From Streptococcus australis ATCC 700641 (GTDB lineage Bacteria; Bacillota; Bacilli; Lactobacillales; Streptococcaceae), in the NCBI RefSeq assembly GCF_000186465.1, contig NZ_GL636091.1, positions 316,594-380,593 of the forward strand: a stretch of 64,000 nucleotides of DNA. The letters run 5' to 3'. A model generated the notes under the pieces. The model was not told the DNA's origin, did no database searches, and saw only the letters and a program-made list of their open reading frames with translations. This document shows positions 61,897-64,000 of the stretch, one piece after another. The position numbers were made by a program, and so were the translations under genes. The stretch's first letter is position 1, and each line of letters begins with the position of its first letter.

Positions 61897-63144
61897 TTAG
61901 TTTGGATAGATATAAGTAACTGATCCTTGTGCATTCACAGGGTTAAACCATCCACGGTAGTTCCCAATGCTACGGTTACCTAAGTAGTTAGATTCAGATA
62001 CTTGGATACTTGTAGTAGATTGAACAGCTGTAACCACTGCCACGTGTCCATACCCACCGTCATTCCAACATGCAATAGCCCCAACTTGTGGTTGGCTACC
62101 AGTACGGAATCCAGCTGCTGCGGCACTTGCAGCCCACTGTGCTCCATTACCCCAGTAATCACCAGCCCAAGGTGCCAATACTTTCGCACCCCAAGTACAT
62201 TCACCTACTGGGTATGAACTTGCAGATGTGCTGTATGTTGGACGACTAGTTGCAGCAGGTGTAGCAACAGTTTGAGTTTGAACTGCTGGTGCTGCAGCAG
62301 GAGTTGCAACAGTTGCTTGAGGTTGTGCTGCTTCAGCTGCTGGTGTTTGAGTTGCAGCTTGCACTTGTGCTTGCAAGTTAGTATTAGCAGATGCTTCTAC
62401 AGCCTTACGTTGCTCTTCTTGTTGTGCACGGTAAGCTGCTTCAGCTGCTGCTGCTTCAGCTGCCGCTTTCTCAGCTGCTGCTTTCTCAGCAAGCAAAGCA
62501 TTCTTTTCATTTTCTGCAGTTGATTTTTCAGCTGCCAAATTCAATTGTGCAACTTTCAACTCAGCTTCTTTAGTTGTCAACGCTTGCGCATCTTCATCTA
62601 ATTTTTGTTGGTTCGCAATAACAGTGTTGATTGCTTCATTGTTTTCTTTTTGCTTAGTGTCAATTGCTTCTTTATCGCGTTTTTGCTCTTCAAGCATTTT
62701 GTTGTTGGCGCTAGCAATTTCATTCATTGCAGAAACACGAGAAATAGCTTCAGTCAAAGAACCAGAACTTACAATAGCGTTAATGTAACTTGTAGCAGTT
62801 CCTGTTGTTTGAGCACTACGTGCTTGGTTCGCCAATGATTCTTGACGAGCAACAATGTTCTTAGAAAGCTCTCCAATCTCAGCAGAGAGGCGAGCAGACT
62901 CTTCATTCAAACGATCATTTTCAGCTTTAAGAGTTTCTTGTTGTTTTTTGATTTCAGAAACTTGAGATTGAATTTGATCAACTTCTGCTTGTGCACTTTG
63001 TTCTTTCGAACTCAAATCAGCAATCTTACTATCTTGTGCAGCGATTTTATCATCAGTAGAATCAGCTCCTACAGAAATAACTGTACCTACTTGTGATAAA
63101 GCAACTGTACTAAGTAAAATAGTCGTTAATAATTTTTTCTTCAT
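61897..63144 (-). CDS. pcsB: PcsB/GbpB-type cell-division peptidoglycan hydrolase
   Basis: The 415-residue secreted protein has a signal peptide (about 1-27), a long coiled coil (about 30-260, with Lys/Glu/Ala heptads and an AEKAAAE repeat), a Pro/Ala/Thr linker and a C-terminal CHAP domain (about 305-415) with Cys316 and His367, spaced 51 residues as in pneumococcal PcsB. It works with FtsEX at the division site and is usually essential. The last residues YIYPN match the end of the other CHAP protein in this window. Confidence 0.95.
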   Translation of the reverse strand: MKKKLLTTILLSTVALSQVGTVISVGADSTDDKIAAQDSKIADLSSKEQSAQAEVDQIQSQVSEIKKQQETLKAENDRLNEESARLSAEIGELSKNIVARQESLANQARSAQTTGTATSYINAIVSSGSLTEAISRVSAMNEIASANNKMLEEQKRDKEAIDTKQKENNEAINTVIANQQKLDEDAQALTTKEAELKVAQLNLAAEKSTAENEKNALLAEKAAAEKAAAEAAAAEAAYRAQQEEQRKAVEASANTNLQAQVQAATQTPAAEAAQPQATVATPAAAPAVQTQTVATPAATSRPTYSTSASSYPVGECTWGAKVLAPWAGDYWGNGAQWAASAAAAGFRTGSQPQVGAIACWNDGGYGHVAVVTAVQSTTSIQVSESNYLGNRSIGNYRGWFNPVNAQGSVTYIYPN

Positions 63145-63178
63145 ATAATAAAAGACTCCTTCATATAAGACACTAACT

Positions 63179-63187
63179 AGTATAACA
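63179..63187 (-). promoter_or_regulatory. pcsB: extended -10 promoter of pcsB
   Basis: Read leftward, TGTTATACT gives a -10 TATACT (complement 63179-63184) with extended TG and no good -35, fitting activator control by WalR. Confidence 0.55.
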
Positions 63188-63204
63188 GAAAATGAAAGAT
63201 TTTA

Positions 63205-63221
63205 TGTTACGCCTTTGTTAC
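63205..63221 (+). promoter_or_regulatory. pcsB: WalR (VicR) box upstream of pcsB
   Basis: TGTTACGCCTTTGTTAC is an exact match to TGTWAH-N5-TGTWAH, the WalRK two-component site. It lies about 20 bp upstream of the pcsB -10. WalRK control of pcsB is established in pneumococcus. Confidence 0.7.
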
Positions 63222-63257
63222 ATTTTTATTTCTATTGATGTATCAAAGTAACAAAAA

Positions 63258-63279
63258 AAGTTAGCTAGAAAGCTAACTT
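63258..63279 (-). terminator. terminator of the tRNA cluster
   Basis: aagttagct and agctaactt pair over 9 bp with loop agaa, followed leftward by a U7 tract. It is 10 nt after the last tRNA. Confidence 0.85.
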
Positions 63280-63288
63280 GATTCTCTA

Positions 63289-63376
63289 CGGAGAATGGGG
63301 GATTCGAACCCCCGCGCCAGTTACCCGACCTAACGATTTAGCAAACCGTCCTCTTCAGCCTCTTGAGTAATTCTCC
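63289..63376 (-). tRNA. tRNA-Ser (GCT)
   Basis: Acceptor GGAGAAT/ATTCTCC with discriminator G, long variable arm, anticodon GCT, 88 nt. CCA is not encoded. It is the last tRNA of the cluster. Confidence 0.95.
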
Positions 63377-63380
63377 AAAA

Positions 63381-63454
<74 letters not shown>

Positions 63455-63487
63455 AAGTTAAAAACTTGGTAATGAACAAATGTTCAA

Positions 63488-63558
63488 AGCGGGTGACGAG
63501 AATCGAACTCGCGACAACAGCTTGGAAGGCTGTAGTTTTACCACTAAACTACACCCGC
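63488..63558 (-). tRNA. tRNA-Gly (TCC)
   Basis: GCGGGTG acceptor, short D-loop, anticodon TCC in CTTCCAA, T-loop GTTCGATTC, 71 nt. Confidence 0.95.
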
Positions 63559-63574
63559 TAATTATTAAAGAATA

Positions 63575-63647
63575 TGGCGCGAGACGGAATCGAACCGCCG
63601 ACACATGGAGCTTCAATCCATTGCTCTACCAACTGAGCTACCGAGCC
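63575..63647 (-). tRNA. tRNA-Phe (GAA)
   Basis: The anticodon loop TTGAAGC gives GAA, 73 nt. The acceptor stem GGCTCGG against TCGCGCC has a T4-C69 mismatch and a terminal G-T pair. Other elements are normal. Confidence 0.92.
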
Positions 63648-63652
63648 AAATA

Positions 63653-63726
<74 letters not shown>

Positions 63727-63735
63727 TTAATATTA

Positions 63736-63825
63736 AGGAGGATGTGGGATTCGAACCCACGCACGCTTTTACACGCCTGACGGTTTTCAAGACCGTTCCC
63801 TTCAGCCGGACTTGGGTAATCCTCC
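63736..63825 (-). tRNA. tRNA-Ser (TGA)
   Basis: GGAGGAT acceptor, long variable arm, anticodon TGA in CTTGAAA, 90 nt. The base after the acceptor stem is T rather than the G seen in the other tRNA-Ser. Confidence 0.94.
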
Positions 63826-63834
63826 AGCTAATTA

Positions 63835-63908
63835 TGGACCTTGTAGGACTTGAACCTACGACCACTCGGTTATGAGCCGAGAGCTCTAACCAGCTGAGCT
63901 AAAGGTCC
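63835..63908 (-). tRNA. tRNA-Ile2 (CAT, lysidine type)
   Basis: Anticodon CAT with a GGACCTT acceptor; C4-G69 and C5-G68 pairs are those recognised by TilS, and the body resembles Bacillus tRNA-Ile2. It should read AUA after lysidine modification. Automated tools may label it Met. Confidence 0.78.
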
Positions 63909-63924
63909 GACAAGATCAATAGTA

Positions 63925-63998
63925 TAGCGGCGAAGGGGATCGAACCCCCGACCTCCCGGGTATGAACCGGACGCTCTAGCCAGCTGAGCTACACCGCC
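63925..63998 (-). tRNA. elongator tRNA-Met (CAT)
   Basis: GGCGGTG acceptor with a G1-T72 pair, anticodon CAT in TTCATAC, 74 nt; it resembles the Bacillus elongator Met. Two bases from the window end, so the cluster probably continues to an rRNA operon on the right. Confidence 0.92.
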
Positions 63999-64000
63999 AT

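Noticed and set aside
62272..62838. Cys- and Leu-rich plus-strand frames opposite pcsB
   Set aside because: They are the complement of the Ala/Glu/Lys repeats of the PcsB coiled coil and linker.

Overview
The window reads as a streptococcal chromosome segment of the mitis/sanguinis/parasanguinis type. The evidence is the gene content and order: V-type Na+-ATPase beside a sialic-acid locus, a bgaR/bgaC/mannose-family PTS/agaS/galM block ending at the pur cluster, and a PcsB-prs-sortase-aminotransferase-recO-plsX-acpP-purC run next to a tRNA cluster. Low-GC codon use, strong AGGAGG ribosome sites and CcpA, Rex and WalR type sites agree. No phage, insertion sequence or CRISPR was seen. Almost every gene is on the minus strand; exceptions are two regulators, a bacteriocin cluster and one CHAP protein.

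Layout. Positions 460-9802: complete ntp V-ATPase operon (H-like, I, K, E, C, F, a GNAT acetyltransferase, A, B, D). Positions 10070-18715: RpiR regulator plus the nan operon (nanE, YhcH-like anomerase, ABC transporter, NanOx-like oxidoreductase, sialate lyase, ROK kinase), driven from a promoter whose -35 lies in a cre site. Positions 18962-20337: a plus-strand cluster with four double-glycine bacteriocin precursors, two putative immunity peptides and two 18-19 residue hydrophobic peptides. Positions 20497-25333: membrane protein, Zn-alcohol dehydrogenase and adhE, with cre and Rex sites. Positions 25334-29724: acyltransferase, MORN protein, tyrosine phosphatase, nucleotidyltransferase, ruvB. 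Positions 30267-37879: galM, agaS, PTS IIA/IID/IIC/IIB, bgaC and divergent bgaR, for host-glycan galactose. Positions 38277-55287: purine biosynthesis (purB, K, E, D, H, N, M, F, L, C) with inserted small genes and a CHAP hydrolase. Positions 55456-60710: acpP, plsX, recO, aminotransferase, class B sortase, a secreted protein and a 46-residue peptide, the last two ending in the near-identical tails LPKTSAVK and LPKSSAVK. Positions 60761-63998: prs, pcsB and eight tRNAs.

Together the genes suit an oral or mucosal commensal that strips sialic acid and beta-1,3-galactose from host glycans, exports Na+, ferments to ethanol, makes purines de novo and competes using two-peptide bacteriocins. The most unusual signals are the bacteriocin cluster with its tiny leading peptides, the shared LPK(T/S)SAVK C-termini beside a class B sortase, a structured about 174-nt repeat present twice between convergent genes, and a multi-branched hairpin element between purD and purE.
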